Shown here one piece after another: positions 17,541 to 26,177 of a stretch of 50,119 bases of DNA. Every line of letters starts with the position of its first letter. The stretch's first letter is position 1. A program made the position numbers and the translations under genes. Origin of the DNA: a virus. Below the pieces are notes generated by a model. That model was given only the letters and a program-made list of their open reading frames with translations, was not told where the DNA came from and did no database searches. The stretch spans positions 1-50,119 of the IMG/VR virus record IMGVR_UViG_3300021389_000038; one strand, 5' to 3'.

Positions 17541-18572
17541 TTATTTTAAATATTTTTGATACTCTTTTTTAACAGCCACTTGAAACGTATAAAGGTCTCT
17601 ATTGTGAATGCTTATTTCTCTTCTTACTATAGGCTCAAGATACTTAAATGTTACTTTATCAAGCTTATCTTGCTCCTCTAACCATAATATCATGTCTTGT
17701 GCACTCTTACGGTAAAAATCATTAAAGTTTGATACATCTAGCCAATACTGCAAATCTTTATCTCTATTATCTGCATATGCTATACTATTACAGTCTTGTG
17801 CAAACTGCCACAATAAATGATAGTTTTTCTTATAGTCAATAGTAGGAATGATTTTAAGAGCCAAAGCTTTATCATCAGTATATGAATTTAACTGAGTCTT
17901 AAGATCACTAAGAAGCTGTTCATCAAGAGTCATTTTAGTAGCAGACGCATGAAGTACTGTCTCAGGATCAATAACACTAACATCTGTAGTATCAATTATA
18001 TGAGCCAGATTCAAAGCCATACCAGTAATTATCCAGTTATCATATAGGCTTTCTTCTACGTCTATATCATAGTATCTTACTGTATCAGTAACCTTGGCTG
18101 TAATAATACATTCTAGGCCTGAATCAGCAATTTTTTTAAGGACACCAAGTTTATTAACATCTCCTTTTGTAGTTTCATAATTCCATATCTTATTCATCAT
18201 TATTGTAGTAGGAATATTTTCCGCATTACTTAATTTATGAGTAGTTATTTCCTCATGACCTATAATTAGATCTGCTAATTCATAATTATTTGTTACAGTT
18301 ATACCATGCTCTTTAAGAGCAGCCTTTAATCTATCTTGTGATACATTACATCTAGGTAGTATAAAAGCTTTCTTTTTAGTTCTAAAAGTTTGGTCATCCT
18401 CTGTAGGTTCCAATAGTATAGTGTTTATCTTTTCATATGTTGTCTGATCTTGAGTACATAATACTTTATTAATACCTGTACTAGAAACTAACCCATAAGT
18501 AGGGTCAGCTTCTAGTCCAAAGTGTATTAAAGCATCAGTATCAAAATCTTGATATACTGATTTATTTGCCAT
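17541..18572 (-). CDS. Unknown protein of MoxR/vWA cluster, paralogue 2
   Basis: 343 aa, between the MoxR-type ATPase (1 bp gap) and its apparent paralogue at 16376 (4 bp gap). Residues ~68-105 hold the shared segment ending 'YELADLIIGHEE'. The remainder is helical with a C-terminal 'FQVAVKKEYQKYLK'. No known domain is named with confidence. Position in the strictly packed four-gene set argues for a joint complex. Confidence 0.6.
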   Translation of the reverse strand: MANKSVYQDFDTDALIHFGLEADPTYGLVSSTGINKVLCTQDQTTYEKINTILLEPTEDDQTFRTKKKAFILPRCNVSQDRLKAALKEHGITVTNNYELADLIIGHEEITTHKLSNAENIPTTIMMNKIWNYETTKGDVNKLGVLKKIADSGLECIITAKVTDTVRYYDIDVEESLYDNWIITGMALNLAHIIDTTDVSVIDPETVLHASATKMTLDEQLLSDLKTQLNSYTDDKALALKIIPTIDYKKNYHLLWQFAQDCNSIAYADNRDKDLQYWLDVSNFNDFYRKSAQDMILWLEEQDKLDKVTFKYLEPIVRREISIHNRDLYTFQVAVKKEYQKYLK

Positions 18573-18573
18573 T

Positions 18574-19842
18574 TTATTTCATTGTCATTTGGACAATCTC
18601 TGGGATCATCATCAATTTGTTAAACTTCTTTTTATTACCATTAAAGATGGTACGTACAATTAAATACTTAAGATCATTAGTAAAATAATCTTTAGTACAT
18701 AAAGCCTTCAACCTATCAGTTACTTTCTGGTTAATAGTATTATCCTGTGAATATACTACAGCATAATTACCAAGTCTTGTAGCTAATGTTGATGCAATAT
18801 CTGCACGATATGTATCATCTTTACCTATACAAGATCTTAACTCATTAAAGATATATTGTTCTCCATCATGTGTCAATAAATCTTTAGGTGTAACCAGTTT
18901 ATCTAGCTTGTTATTAATGAATGTAGTAAACATAGAAGCAAATGCATCTCCAACACTACCCTCACCAATCATCTGAATCATGCTGAGGTTATCTTCAAAA
19001 GATTCAAAGCTTGATATAGAGTTAAAGAATGTTGTTATAGATCTAGCATTAGTCTCTTGCGTTACTAATTCAGGATGAAGTAATAAAAAGTTAATACATC
19101 TACTATCTATACCTGCACCTTCTGCCCACTGAGCCCATACATTTACATCAAACTTAAGATTAGCTGTAACATATCTAGTCTTCTGTGCACTATCTACACT
19201 GTTAACCATATAGTCACCATTATCCGGGTTAGCTGTTAATATAATATGCCAGTTCTTAGGTAGTGTCCAAGATATATAAGACTGTCTATCTATCAATTCC
19301 ATAACTGCTTGAATAAATCTTGTGTCAGCTCTATTCCAGTCATCTAATAATAGTATACCACCTTCTTTAGCATCAGCTATCCATTCAGGTGCACAATAAG
19401 ACATTCTATTTTTACCAGTAATTTTATATCCTTGTTTAAGATATTCTTGTACAGCAAGTTCATCAACCCATTGACCAACTTTCTTGGTTACAGTTTGATT
19501 TAAGTTAGCTAGACTAGCACCTGCAGCTCTTTGTGCTGCTGTAACCATAGCAATATCATTATTCTTTACTGCTACTTTCTTTTCTTTATACATCTGAAAC
19601 TGTCTTACAGGGAAACCTACAAGATCACCTAGCTCCTCAATCTGTGCTAAGTTTAATTTTACAAATGCTAAATCATTTTCTTTAGCCAGCTCTACTATTG
19701 TAGAAGTTTTACCTATACCTGATTCACCCACAACTTCCACTGATACTGGTCCTTTACCATTATCTTGAAGATATCTGTTATTAGATATAATGTGATTTAC
19801 AAATCCTTTTAGTTCTGTTACGTTTAAATTTACTTGTGCCAT
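18574..19842 (-). CDS. MoxR-type AAA+ ATPase
   Basis: 422 aa. Walker A 'GESGIGKT' at 39-46, Walker B 'ILLLDDWNRAD' at ~162-172, sensor-1 'ILTANPD' at ~200. A ~60-residue insertion between Walker A and B and a 'DWNRAD' in place of DE fit the MoxR/dynein-related AAA_5 class. These ATPases act as chaperone-like remodelling motors with a vWA partner that binds the substrate, and the gene lies 9 bp after such a vWA gene. Target unknown; replication complexes or virion assembly are possible. Confidence 0.82.
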   Translation of the reverse strand: MAQVNLNVTELKGFVNHIISNNRYLQDNGKGPVSVEVVGESGIGKTSTIVELAKENDLAFVKLNLAQIEELGDLVGFPVRQFQMYKEKKVAVKNNDIAMVTAAQRAAGASLANLNQTVTKKVGQWVDELAVQEYLKQGYKITGKNRMSYCAPEWIADAKEGGILLLDDWNRADTRFIQAVMELIDRQSYISWTLPKNWHIILTANPDNGDYMVNSVDSAQKTRYVTANLKFDVNVWAQWAEGAGIDSRCINFLLLHPELVTQETNARSITTFFNSISSFESFEDNLSMIQMIGEGSVGDAFASMFTTFINNKLDKLVTPKDLLTHDGEQYIFNELRSCIGKDDTYRADIASTLATRLGNYAVVYSQDNTINQKVTDRLKALCTKDYFTNDLKYLIVRTIFNGNKKKFNKLMMIPEIVQMTMK

Positions 19843-19851
19843 TTTCTTTTA

Positions 19852-21015
19852 TTAATTAAGTTGAATTTTCTGTCCTGGTAACACTTCATTTATACTGCAG
19901 TTAGAACTATGAACCCATAAAGTATTATTAGGGCAGTTCTCTGGAGCATATGCTTCACCATCTGTTAAATATATAAGAGCTGTATATTGCCCTTTGTTTT
20001 CATTATAGTAGTCTATTACTGGTTGGAAGCTTGTTCCACCACGACCATGTATTTCCCAATCCTTTCTTGGATTAAACTCTTTTACACTATTTAGTTTAGT
20101 ATCACATTGTGCAACTGTAATCTTATGACCGGTCTTATGCATATGCGTAAGTTCACTAAAGAATTCCTTTAGCTCATCATTGTTTACAGATCCGCTTGTG
20201 TCAACACCAACAAGTATATGATTCTTAAATTTAATCTTAAGACCTGGGTTAGCTGCATAACGTTTATTGTACTTACGTCTCAGCTTCTTTGTATAAACTA
20301 CACTAGAGTTACCTGCAAACCTTCTTAGATAAGCTTTCCAGTCAAACTTAGGAGGTTCTATATGCATCAGCCTATGTATAAGCTCAGCTAACTCACCCGG
20401 TATATTACCTTGTTTCTTTACTGTTTGCTCAGCAGATTCTTTTAACTGATGCTCAATTTGTTTTTGCATTAGTTTTTTATCAGCTTCAGGTAATGAATCA
20501 AAATCATCCCATGTACCATGACAATATTGTGACTCACCATTCATCTGATCCATAAGATTATCTAAAGAAGGTGAAGTACCATCTTGGTGTGCCTGTTCAA
20601 GTAATTCATAGTATTTATCCGTACCAGCCTTCTTAGGTAAATTTATCTCAGGAAAACTTGATAGTAATAAACCACCTTCAGGTAGTTTACTTTCCAGTAT
20701 GTACTGGTTGATTTCTAAATCTGCAGCTATATTAAATAATTTATGATCTGAATATAGACTTCTAGTTATAAGATGACCAAATGCAATATGCAATAGCTCA
20801 TGCTTAATTAAACCAAATCTATGATCTTCACTAAGGTTATTATAAAACTCAGGGTTTATAGTCAATTGACATCCAATATTATGTTTGCTTACTCCTGCAG
20901 TAGGCAGTTGCATGCTATACTTTTTATTGATACCAATTAAAAAGAGCCCGTAAAAGGGCTCTGCAAATATTAAACTTTTGGTTGTCCTAGCAACCTGATC
21001 TTGTATGTTAATCAT
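19852..21015 (-). CDS. vWA protein with HExxH peptidase-like domain (DUF2201-type)
   Basis: 387 aa. The N-terminal domain has 'HELLHIAFGH' (~71-80), a zinc-peptidase HExxHxxxxH motif. The C-terminal domain has MIDAS 'GVDTSGSV' (~269) and later 'YLTDGEA', a metal-dependent vWA ligand-binding fold. This is the architecture of DUF2201/vWA-like metallopeptidase proteins that pair with MoxR ATPases. It should be cytoplasmic because no signal peptide is present. The early coding part contains a terminator-like hairpin (20939-20962). Its ATG overlaps the stop of 21008. Confidence 0.82.
   Translation of the reverse strand: MINIQDQVARTTKSLIFAEPFYGLFLIGINKKYSMQLPTAGVSKHNIGCQLTINPEFYNNLSEDHRFGLIKHELLHIAFGHLITRSLYSDHKLFNIAADLEINQYILESKLPEGGLLLSSFPEINLPKKAGTDKYYELLEQAHQDGTSPSLDNLMDQMNGESQYCHGTWDDFDSLPEADKKLMQKQIEHQLKESAEQTVKKQGNIPGELAELIHRLMHIEPPKFDWKAYLRRFAGNSSVVYTKKLRRKYNKRYAANPGLKIKFKNHILVGVDTSGSVNNDELKEFFSELTHMHKTGHKITVAQCDTKLNSVKEFNPRKDWEIHGRGGTSFQPVIDYYNENKGQYTALIYLTDGEAYAPENCPNNTLWVHSSNCSINEVLPGQKIQLN
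20939..20962 (-). terminator. Terminator-like hairpin inside the vWA gene
   Basis: Leftward RNA: AGAGCCC-UUUUAC-GGGCUCU (perfect 7 bp, 6-nt loop) followed by UUUU. It lies about 55 nt after the vWA start codon, within codons for 'EPFYGLF'. It matches an intrinsic terminator and may act as an attenuator when ribosomes do not follow closely. Could also be chance constrained by coding. Confidence 0.45.
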
Positions 21016-21316
21016 TATCTTTTATTTTTCTAAGTATGTCCATATAAACTTTATCTGCTTTGCTTTTTTCTATATATGCATAAACTCTATTTGTATTAAA
21101 AGACCCTATCTCAAAGCTATACTCTACTGCTATACAAAAATCTACACGATCTTTAAATAGCAATGCTTTAGCCATAAGCTTATCTATAATGTCTTTGTCT
21201 TTATAGTTTGCATTATTATATATTTCACAAGCTAAAGCTCTATCTTCAAGTAATCCTGAAAACATTTCTTTATATGTAAAAAACTCATCTATTGTTATTA
21301 TTCTCTTCTTTGCCAT
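21008..21316 (-). CDS. Small helical protein, unknown
   Basis: 102 aa from the ATG at 21316; a TTG two codons earlier is less likely. It overlaps RusA by 32 bp and the vWA gene by 8 bp. Mostly alpha-helical with Cys at ~27 and ~61 and no membrane helix. No family recognised. Confidence 0.6.
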   Translation of the reverse strand: MAKKRIITIDEFFTYKEMFSGLLEDRALACEIYNNANYKDKDIIDKLMAKALLFKDRVDFCIAVEYSFEIGSFNTNRVYAYIEKSKADKVYMDILRKIKDND

Positions 21317-21689
21317 TTTCAATTAATTCTATCCATACACCGGGGTTTTTTTTATCATAAGAATATTGTTCAAATGCTGGTATAATAAACTCAGCATTAT
21401 CATCTTCAATCCATCCGTGTTTAACCATATCATCTTGTACTGTCTGTGCAGGATTAATATAATCAAACTTATGACGGCTGCCTCTTATAAACTCAAATGA
21501 TACTTTAACAGGTAGATCATTCTTAGCAACTTCAGCTTTAAAATCCTCAGCATACTTAGCATATATATCTTTGGTAGCCTTTCTATAATTCATTACAGCT
21601 TTGCTAGCAATAAAATATTTACCTGTCCAACGCCTACCGTTTTTACTTGAGGGAACATTGCCTGGTATCCACCATCTTATTTTTGTCAT
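21285..21689 (-). CDS. rusA: RusA-like Holliday junction resolvase
   Basis: 134 aa, the usual RusA length (~120). Recognised by the N-terminal 'IPGNVPSSKNGRR', a basic segment, and 'DYINPAQTVQDDMVKHGWIEDD' (~73-93). The last includes the conserved aspartates that bind Mg2+ and the D-N-x-K/Q pattern typical of the family. It resolves four-way junctions made during recombination-dependent replication or before packaging. It sits 2 bp after the primase gene. Confidence 0.8.
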   Translation of the reverse strand: MTKIRWWIPGNVPSSKNGRRWTGKYFIASKAVMNYRKATKDIYAKYAEDFKAEVAKNDLPVKVSFEFIRGSRHKFDYINPAQTVQDDMVKHGWIEDDNAEFIIPAFEQYSYDKKNPGVWIELIENGKEENNNNR

Positions 21690-21691
21690 AA

Positions 21692-22669
21692 TTATTTATT
21701 TAATGTTGTTTTTAATAATGGTTTTAGCATAGCATGTGTCTTATCAAATCCTATTTCTACCATAGCATCTGATATGTCTTTGCATATAGTTGGTGTACAT
21801 CCATTTATATTATATGCATCTGCATATCTTTTAACTGCATGTTTACCTGCATCATCATTATCAAACAACGTTATTATACTTTTGTACTTCTTCTTAAGAT
21901 TTGCTATGATATGGGGTTTAATCATAGTGTTCTCAGAGTCTGGACTAATAACTTCTAGGTTATAACCCATACCTTTTAAACACATTGCATCTTTAAGAGA
22001 TGAGCAAATCACCAAGTAAGGTTCTTTATACTGCAGCTGATCTATGCCCTGGATATAGTTCTTTACTTTATGAAACTTATGCTTTTTACTATGAGGCTGA
22101 TATATTTTATATACTTCACCATTTCTATCAAAGTAACCATAGCAATGTTTGCTTCCAATCTTTAAAGATTCTATTTCCAATGCATCTTGCTTAATCATAT
22201 TAAAATATTCTATTGGCTTTACATTATACTGATCTAATAATGTTTTGCCTATTCTATATGATAGCCAGTAATTAGCATCATCCTGATTCCATTTTCTATA
22301 CTTTATAAAGTCAATCTCCCATTTAGCCTGAGGCACAAACTCAACACTGACTTTACCATTTTCCTGTATATACTTATTGTAATCTTCTATTATTCTTCTT
22401 GTAGCCTGAGGATAACCCAACTTAAACATGTGTCTAATTAAGTCTGACTTGTTACCTCCAATACCTGTAGAAAAGTCTTTAAACTTATATTGCATTATGG
22501 TTTTATCCACGTATATGCAAAAGCTTGGAGTCTTGTCATTAGGATTAAATATTGAATTAATCTTAATGTCTTGACCTGTTAGCTGTTCAGGTAAGTCTAG
22601 ATAATACTGAAACACCCAGTAACTTGGTACGTCTGTTTCTTCTAATATTAAATTTTTAGTGCTGAACAT
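21692..22669 (-). CDS. DNA primase, TOPRIM type
   Basis: 325 aa. TOPRIM motifs: 'LVICSSLKDAMCLKGMG' (~217-233; the usual Glu is replaced by Ser-Ser) and 'ITLFDNDDAGKHAVKRY' (~261-277, with D-x-D-D-A-G). No zinc-finger Cys set is seen at the N-terminus, though 'SFCIYVDKTIMQYKFKDF' matches the region after the zinc finger of DnaG-like phage primases. It makes RNA primers for PolB and would work with the DnaB-like helicase 2 kb upstream. It follows a terminator-like hairpin. Confidence 0.78.
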   Translation of the reverse strand: MFSTKNLILEETDVPSYWVFQYYLDLPEQLTGQDIKINSIFNPNDKTPSFCIYVDKTIMQYKFKDFSTGIGGNKSDLIRHMFKLGYPQATRRIIEDYNKYIQENGKVSVEFVPQAKWEIDFIKYRKWNQDDANYWLSYRIGKTLLDQYNVKPIEYFNMIKQDALEIESLKIGSKHCYGYFDRNGEVYKIYQPHSKKHKFHKVKNYIQGIDQLQYKEPYLVICSSLKDAMCLKGMGYNLEVISPDSENTMIKPHIIANLKKKYKSIITLFDNDDAGKHAVKRYADAYNINGCTPTICKDISDAMVEIGFDKTHAMLKPLLKTTLNK

Positions 22670-22683
22670 AATCCAAATATATT

Positions 22684-22717
22684 AAAAAGATATGGGCCCA
22701 GCATTATACTGAGCCCA
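22684..22717 (-). terminator. Intrinsic terminator between SSB-like and primase genes
   Basis: Leftward RNA forms TGGGCTCAG / CTGGGCCCA (9 bp with one G-U, 7-nt loop), then UAUCUUUUU. Good stem but imperfect U-tract, so probably partial termination: strong SSB-like expression and lower primase expression. Confidence 0.65.
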
Positions 22718-22733
22718 CTCTTTTGGTTTTATA

Positions 22734-23405
22734 TTACAGATCAAAGTCACTTCCAGAAGCTGTTGCAGGCTCAAAATTTGAAGCTGTTGTTTCTTTCTTT
22801 AAATAAGGTCTAAAATGATTTGTATTATTTCTATCAAATGTTAATAGGTTAGAGCTTTCTTTATCTAACTCTTCTAATGGCATACCATCTTTACTTCTCT
22901 TAGGTAAAAACAAGTCATTATTTACATAACCTTCTTTGTTTTCCCACTCACGTGCACCTAAGCAAGCATTGATATATCCTGTTTCAGAACATACATTAGC
23001 AGCCTTAACCATAAAGTCTTCAATTGTATTTGCCTCAATAGCATCAAGCTCATTTCTTTTACCTACTACTTCAGATAAAAATACCATAGCTTTTAATACT
23101 TCAGTATCACGGCTAATCTCATTACCATTTGCTAATGTTGCATCCTTAAATGGATATGGTGAGAATCTAACTCTACCTACTTGGCCTGCATAACGCTCAC
23201 CATTAGGATTATTCATATCTTTTAAGAAACCATTAAATTCTCCAGTAACAGGCTCAGACTCTACATGTAATGTAATATTATATGCATCTGAATCATAAGG
23301 TGTTTGGTCAAATGTAATAGAATTGATTTTGATTTTGTGGTTACCCACTCCAATAACTGGTTTGATGCTACCTGATCCGGCAGACATGTCTTTAGTACTT
23401 AACAT
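22734..23405 (-). CDS. Putative single-stranded DNA-binding protein
   Basis: 223 aa. N-terminal beta-rich part (~15-110) with 'HKIKINSITFDQ' and 'NITLHVESE', then a helical middle and a disordered tail ending 'GSDFDL', the acidic-hydrophobic ending found in SSBs and T7 gp2.5 that recruits replication partners. It lies directly downstream of the Sak4/AAA_24-like ATPase, a common pairing in phage recombination modules, and is followed by a terminator. No direct OB-fold match was made, so this is a reasoned guess. Confidence 0.55.
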   Translation of the reverse strand: MLSTKDMSAGSGSIKPVIGVGNHKIKINSITFDQTPYDSDAYNITLHVESEPVTGEFNGFLKDMNNPNGERYAGQVGRVRFSPYPFKDATLANGNEISRDTEVLKAMVFLSEVVGKRNELDAIEANTIEDFMVKAANVCSETGYINACLGAREWENKEGYVNNDLFLPKRSKDGMPLEELDKESSNLLTFDRNNTNHFRPYLKKETTASNFEPATASGSDFDL

Positions 23406-23430
23406 AATTTACTTTTTTATTAATTATTAA

Positions 23431-24114
23431 TTATTGATTATATTTTTCAATACAATCTTTTACAAATTGTAGGTCATTTGGAATAAACTTATCCTCAAAC
23501 ATACCCATAGGTGATTTACATGTGTTCTCTCCATTGTTTTGAGTTTCAAAACCATATTCAAGTTCACCATCATCATTTTTATTTACTTTACCAAATAATA
23601 CTATAGAGAATAGTCCTTCTAAAGTTAGTGTATTGTCAATCATTTTGCCAATAGTTTTTGCTTTAACTTTTCTATTTCCATTTATATCAGTTGAATCTTC
23701 TGAGTGAGTTAAGAAAATGATAGTCAAATCTTCTCTCAAGTCTTTAGGAAGTTTTGCAACCATTGCTAAGTTAGCTGCAATCTGAGTGAATTTATCATAA
23801 CCTTTCTCATTAGCTCTGTCAAAATATTCAAAAGAACTCATATACTGCCAATCATCTACTACTAATGTTTTGATATGGCTCATTTTTTCATCTACATGCT
23901 TTATTGCTTTTATTATTCCTGCACTTGATGAAGCTGATGTCAGATTACCTTTTGGGTTATCTTTACTAATTTGTGTGTATTTGCTTTTCCATCCCTGGAA
24001 CGGTAATGGTTTGTTAGCAATGTTTATAATGAAAGTCTCTTTAGGATTTAATGTTCTGATTGAGGTAGACTTTCCTGTACCTGAGTCAGCAATTACTAAT
24101 ACGCTGTTTGCCAT
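23431..24114 (-). CDS. P-loop ATPase, AAA_24 / Sak4-like recombinase
   Basis: 227 aa. Walker A 'ADSGTGKST' (~9-17), Walker B-like 'TLVVDDWQYM' (~88-97), and 'IIFLTHSED' (~153-161), the sensor part of RecA-like folds. Small phage ATPases of this form (Sak4, AAA_24) promote single-strand annealing and cooperate with SSB, whose candidate gene is next. One copy of the AACTGCTCCC-type element lies 85 bp upstream of the start (24199-24212), inside the preceding gene. Confidence 0.75.
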   Translation of the reverse strand: MANSVLVIADSGTGKSTSIRTLNPKETFIINIANKPLPFQGWKSKYTQISKDNPKGNLTSASSSAGIIKAIKHVDEKMSHIKTLVVDDWQYMSSFEYFDRANEKGYDKFTQIAANLAMVAKLPKDLREDLTIIFLTHSEDSTDINGNRKVKAKTIGKMIDNTLTLEGLFSIVLFGKVNKNDDGELEYGFETQNNGENTCKSPMGMFEDKFIPNDLQFVKDCIEKYNQ

Positions 24115-24115
24115 A

Positions 24116-24670
24116 TTACTTTTTTTGAATTACGTTAATTAATTTATTTAATGTTGCATTTATTTCTGATAATGCGTTTATCAGCTCTGCATTGGAGAGG
24201 AGGGGAGCAGTGTCAGTGCTTTCATCTGGATTAGGCAAATCTGGATTTGCAAAATCTATTATAGCTTTACCCCTATTTGTTACATCATTTATAACCTTTA
24301 GTTCACTAACAGGTATAATGTGTCTCTGAAATCCTGAATTACTTGTTATGATTTCATACTCTTCCTGCCAGTGTGGATTATGTTTATGATAATATAGTGT
24401 CCTTTTTGGATCTTCTGTATCATAATCTATAGATACAAACTCTGTATATATATCTTCTCCTTTTTCAAATTCACTTGGAAAAAAGCTTACATGTAGCTCA
24501 TCCTTTCCAGTTGGCCTGTAAGCCATCTTAGGTATGTATAATGCATTAATCTTTCCTTCTGTCTGAAAGTAATCTTCATGCTCTTCTCTTAGTGATGCAA
24601 CCTTCTGCTTTCTTTCTTGCGGTGTTAGTCCCATCTTTTTTTTGTTATTTAAGTTTTTAGTATTTATCAT
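24116..24670 (-). CDS. Unknown protein with helical C-terminus
   Basis: 184 aa from the ATG at 24670, which overlaps the helicase stop (ATGA). A second ATG at 24634 follows an A-rich tract typical of starts in this genome and would give 172 aa. The middle part is beta-rich with many Tyr/His ('TLYYHKHNPHWQEEYEI'); the C-terminal ~30 residues are a helix with heptad Leu/Ile. No family recognised. Confidence 0.6.
   Translation of the reverse strand: MINTKNLNNKKKMGLTPQERKQKVASLREEHEDYFQTEGKINALYIPKMAYRPTGKDELHVSFFPSEFEKGEDIYTEFVSIDYDTEDPKRTLYYHKHNPHWQEEYEIITSNSGFQRHIIPVSELKVINDVTNRGKAIIDFANPDLPNPDESTDTAPLLSNAELINALSEINATLNKLINVIQKK
24199..24212 (-). promoter_or_regulatory. Copy of repeated element CTGCTCCCYYCC-N6-ATG
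   Basis: Leftward strand reads CACTGCTCCCCTCC, then 6 nt, then ATG, matching the copies in the 31-36 kb region in both sequence and spacing. It is embedded in the 3' part of the 24116 gene, 85 bp before the start of the Sak4-like ATPase gene. Confidence 0.5.
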
Positions 24671-25620
24671 CTGCGTTCTTGTTGTTGAGGTGTTGCCATT
24701 TCTTCTATTTGCATTTGTTCAAACTTAGCTTTGAAAAATGACATACGTGCATCACCATTTCTTGCTTTAAGAAAATGTAAAACCAATGTTCTATCATTTT
24801 CTATTATATATCTATCTGGTCCATAATATCTAATCTTTTGTTTAGCTGGGCGGTTGATACCTATTAACATGTCTGCATGCTGTAGCATTGCATCTGAGCC
24901 AAATATATCTGACTCAAGTATATAGTTACCATACTTACCATCTATAGCCCTGTCCGGATTATCTATGTTCCTATTTAGTTGTGATAAAGCAATAAACAAA
25001 CAAGGATAATCTCTCTTACACTGTGTAAAGAATTCACCTAACTCAAATAACATATCTAATGTGTTATTCTGGTATGGTGCTCTCTTGACTAACATTGTAT
25101 GATCAAGTGTTATCATTGTATTTACTCCTTTATGCTGTGTCATATACTGATCAATTTGCTCACGCATCTGATTAACAGTCATAGGTGTACTAATTATATC
25201 AACCGGGTGCTTTACTCTTTCTTTAGCATATAAATGGCATTTATTTAATGTATCTGTATTTAATATTGATCCTGCACTACATAATTCTTTGTATGTTTTA
25301 CCAGTTATAGAACTAAATTCTCTGATAGCTGAGGTTCTCCCTACCATCTCAAACTGAAATTCTAATACTCTAAACTTATCATTTGGATTTAAAGCAAATG
25401 ATTCTCTAATGATTTGATCCTTAATCAGTGTCTTACCTGAACCAGGTCTACCACCAATTACTGTCAAAGTATTCCATTCTATACCATCAGTGGCAGCATC
25501 ATTAAACTTAGGCCACGGAGTATAGATTGATTTCTCTTCTCCTGTTGACCTAGCATACATATATTTAAGTGCATCATTAAATGCAGCATATTGCCCAATC
25601 CATGATGGTTTATTTTTCAT
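24667..25620 (-). CDS. DnaB-like replicative helicase (RecA core only)
   Basis: 317 aa. Walker A 'GGRPGSGKT' (~55-63), 'FQFEMVGRTS' (~89), Walker B-like 'MITLDHTML' (~168), and 'FIALSQLNR' (~209) are the DnaB C-terminal domain motifs. The N-terminal primase-interacting domain of bacterial DnaB is missing, as is common in phage helicases, so primase contact must differ. It unwinds the fork ahead of PolB. It overlaps the probable loader gene by 4 bp. Confidence 0.88.
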   Translation of the reverse strand: MKNKPSWIGQYAAFNDALKYMYARSTGEEKSIYTPWPKFNDAATDGIEWNTLTVIGGRPGSGKTLIKDQIIRESFALNPNDKFRVLEFQFEMVGRTSAIREFSSITGKTYKELCSAGSILNTDTLNKCHLYAKERVKHPVDIISTPMTVNQMREQIDQYMTQHKGVNTMITLDHTMLVKRAPYQNNTLDMLFELGEFFTQCKRDYPCLFIALSQLNRNIDNPDRAIDGKYGNYILESDIFGSDAMLQHADMLIGINRPAKQKIRYYGPDRYIIENDRTLVLHFLKARNGDARMSFFKAKFEQMQIEEMATPQQQERR

Positions 25621-26177
25621 ACAACGTTTTCTTTAAAGTGTTCTTTTTCTGTTTCTACTCCATCAATAATCATATCACAATAGTCAGCTAATGTAGAGTG
25701 TTTAACCCTATGCTTGTCTTGCTTTGATATAAAGTATTGACTTGTCTGCATATACATATATTCTGTATCTCTATATTCATTGACATACATCTTAGTTGCT
25801 TTGATTATCTCATCCCAACCATAGTCATATGTTTCAAAAAACCATCTAAAGTTTTCTCCTAAAGCTTTGATATTATTTCTAGCTGGCTTACCACTTGGTA
25901 GTTTCCTTGCTGGAAATATCTCTCTGTATGTGTGGATCTTATCATTAAAGTCCTTACCCATGAGTTGTATATCAGTTTTTTTCTTTGCTTTAACAAAATA
26001 GTTATCAAGCCTAGCACAAAATGCTTTAGCTTCAGCAGTCATTTTATATTGGTTTTCTTCTTTTATTAATAAACCTTTTTCAATTAACTTTTCTTTATCT
26101 TCAGACTTAACATTTGGTAAGGATACGCCTTGCTTCATCCCAAACAGTATTAGGGCTTGGTTTGGTGTTATCTTCAT
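25617..26177 (-). CDS. Winged-helix protein, probable helicase loader / replication accessory
   Basis: 186 aa from the ATG at 26177 (26180 and 26207 are also possible; all overlap the initiator gene by 70-100 bp). The N-terminal ~60 residues ('MKITPNQALILFGMKQG...LIEKGLLIKEENQYKMTAEA') read as a winged-helix domain, followed by a helical C-domain. Position between a DnaA-like protein and DnaB suggests a loader or origin-melting factor. No named family is seen. Confidence 0.55.
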   Translation of the reverse strand: MKITPNQALILFGMKQGVSLPNVKSEDKEKLIEKGLLIKEENQYKMTAEAKAFCARLDNYFVKAKKKTDIQLMGKDFNDKIHTYREIFPARKLPSGKPARNNIKALGENFRWFFETYDYGWDEIIKATKMYVNEYRDTEYMYMQTSQYFISKQDKHRVKHSTLADYCDMIIDGVETEKEHFKENVV

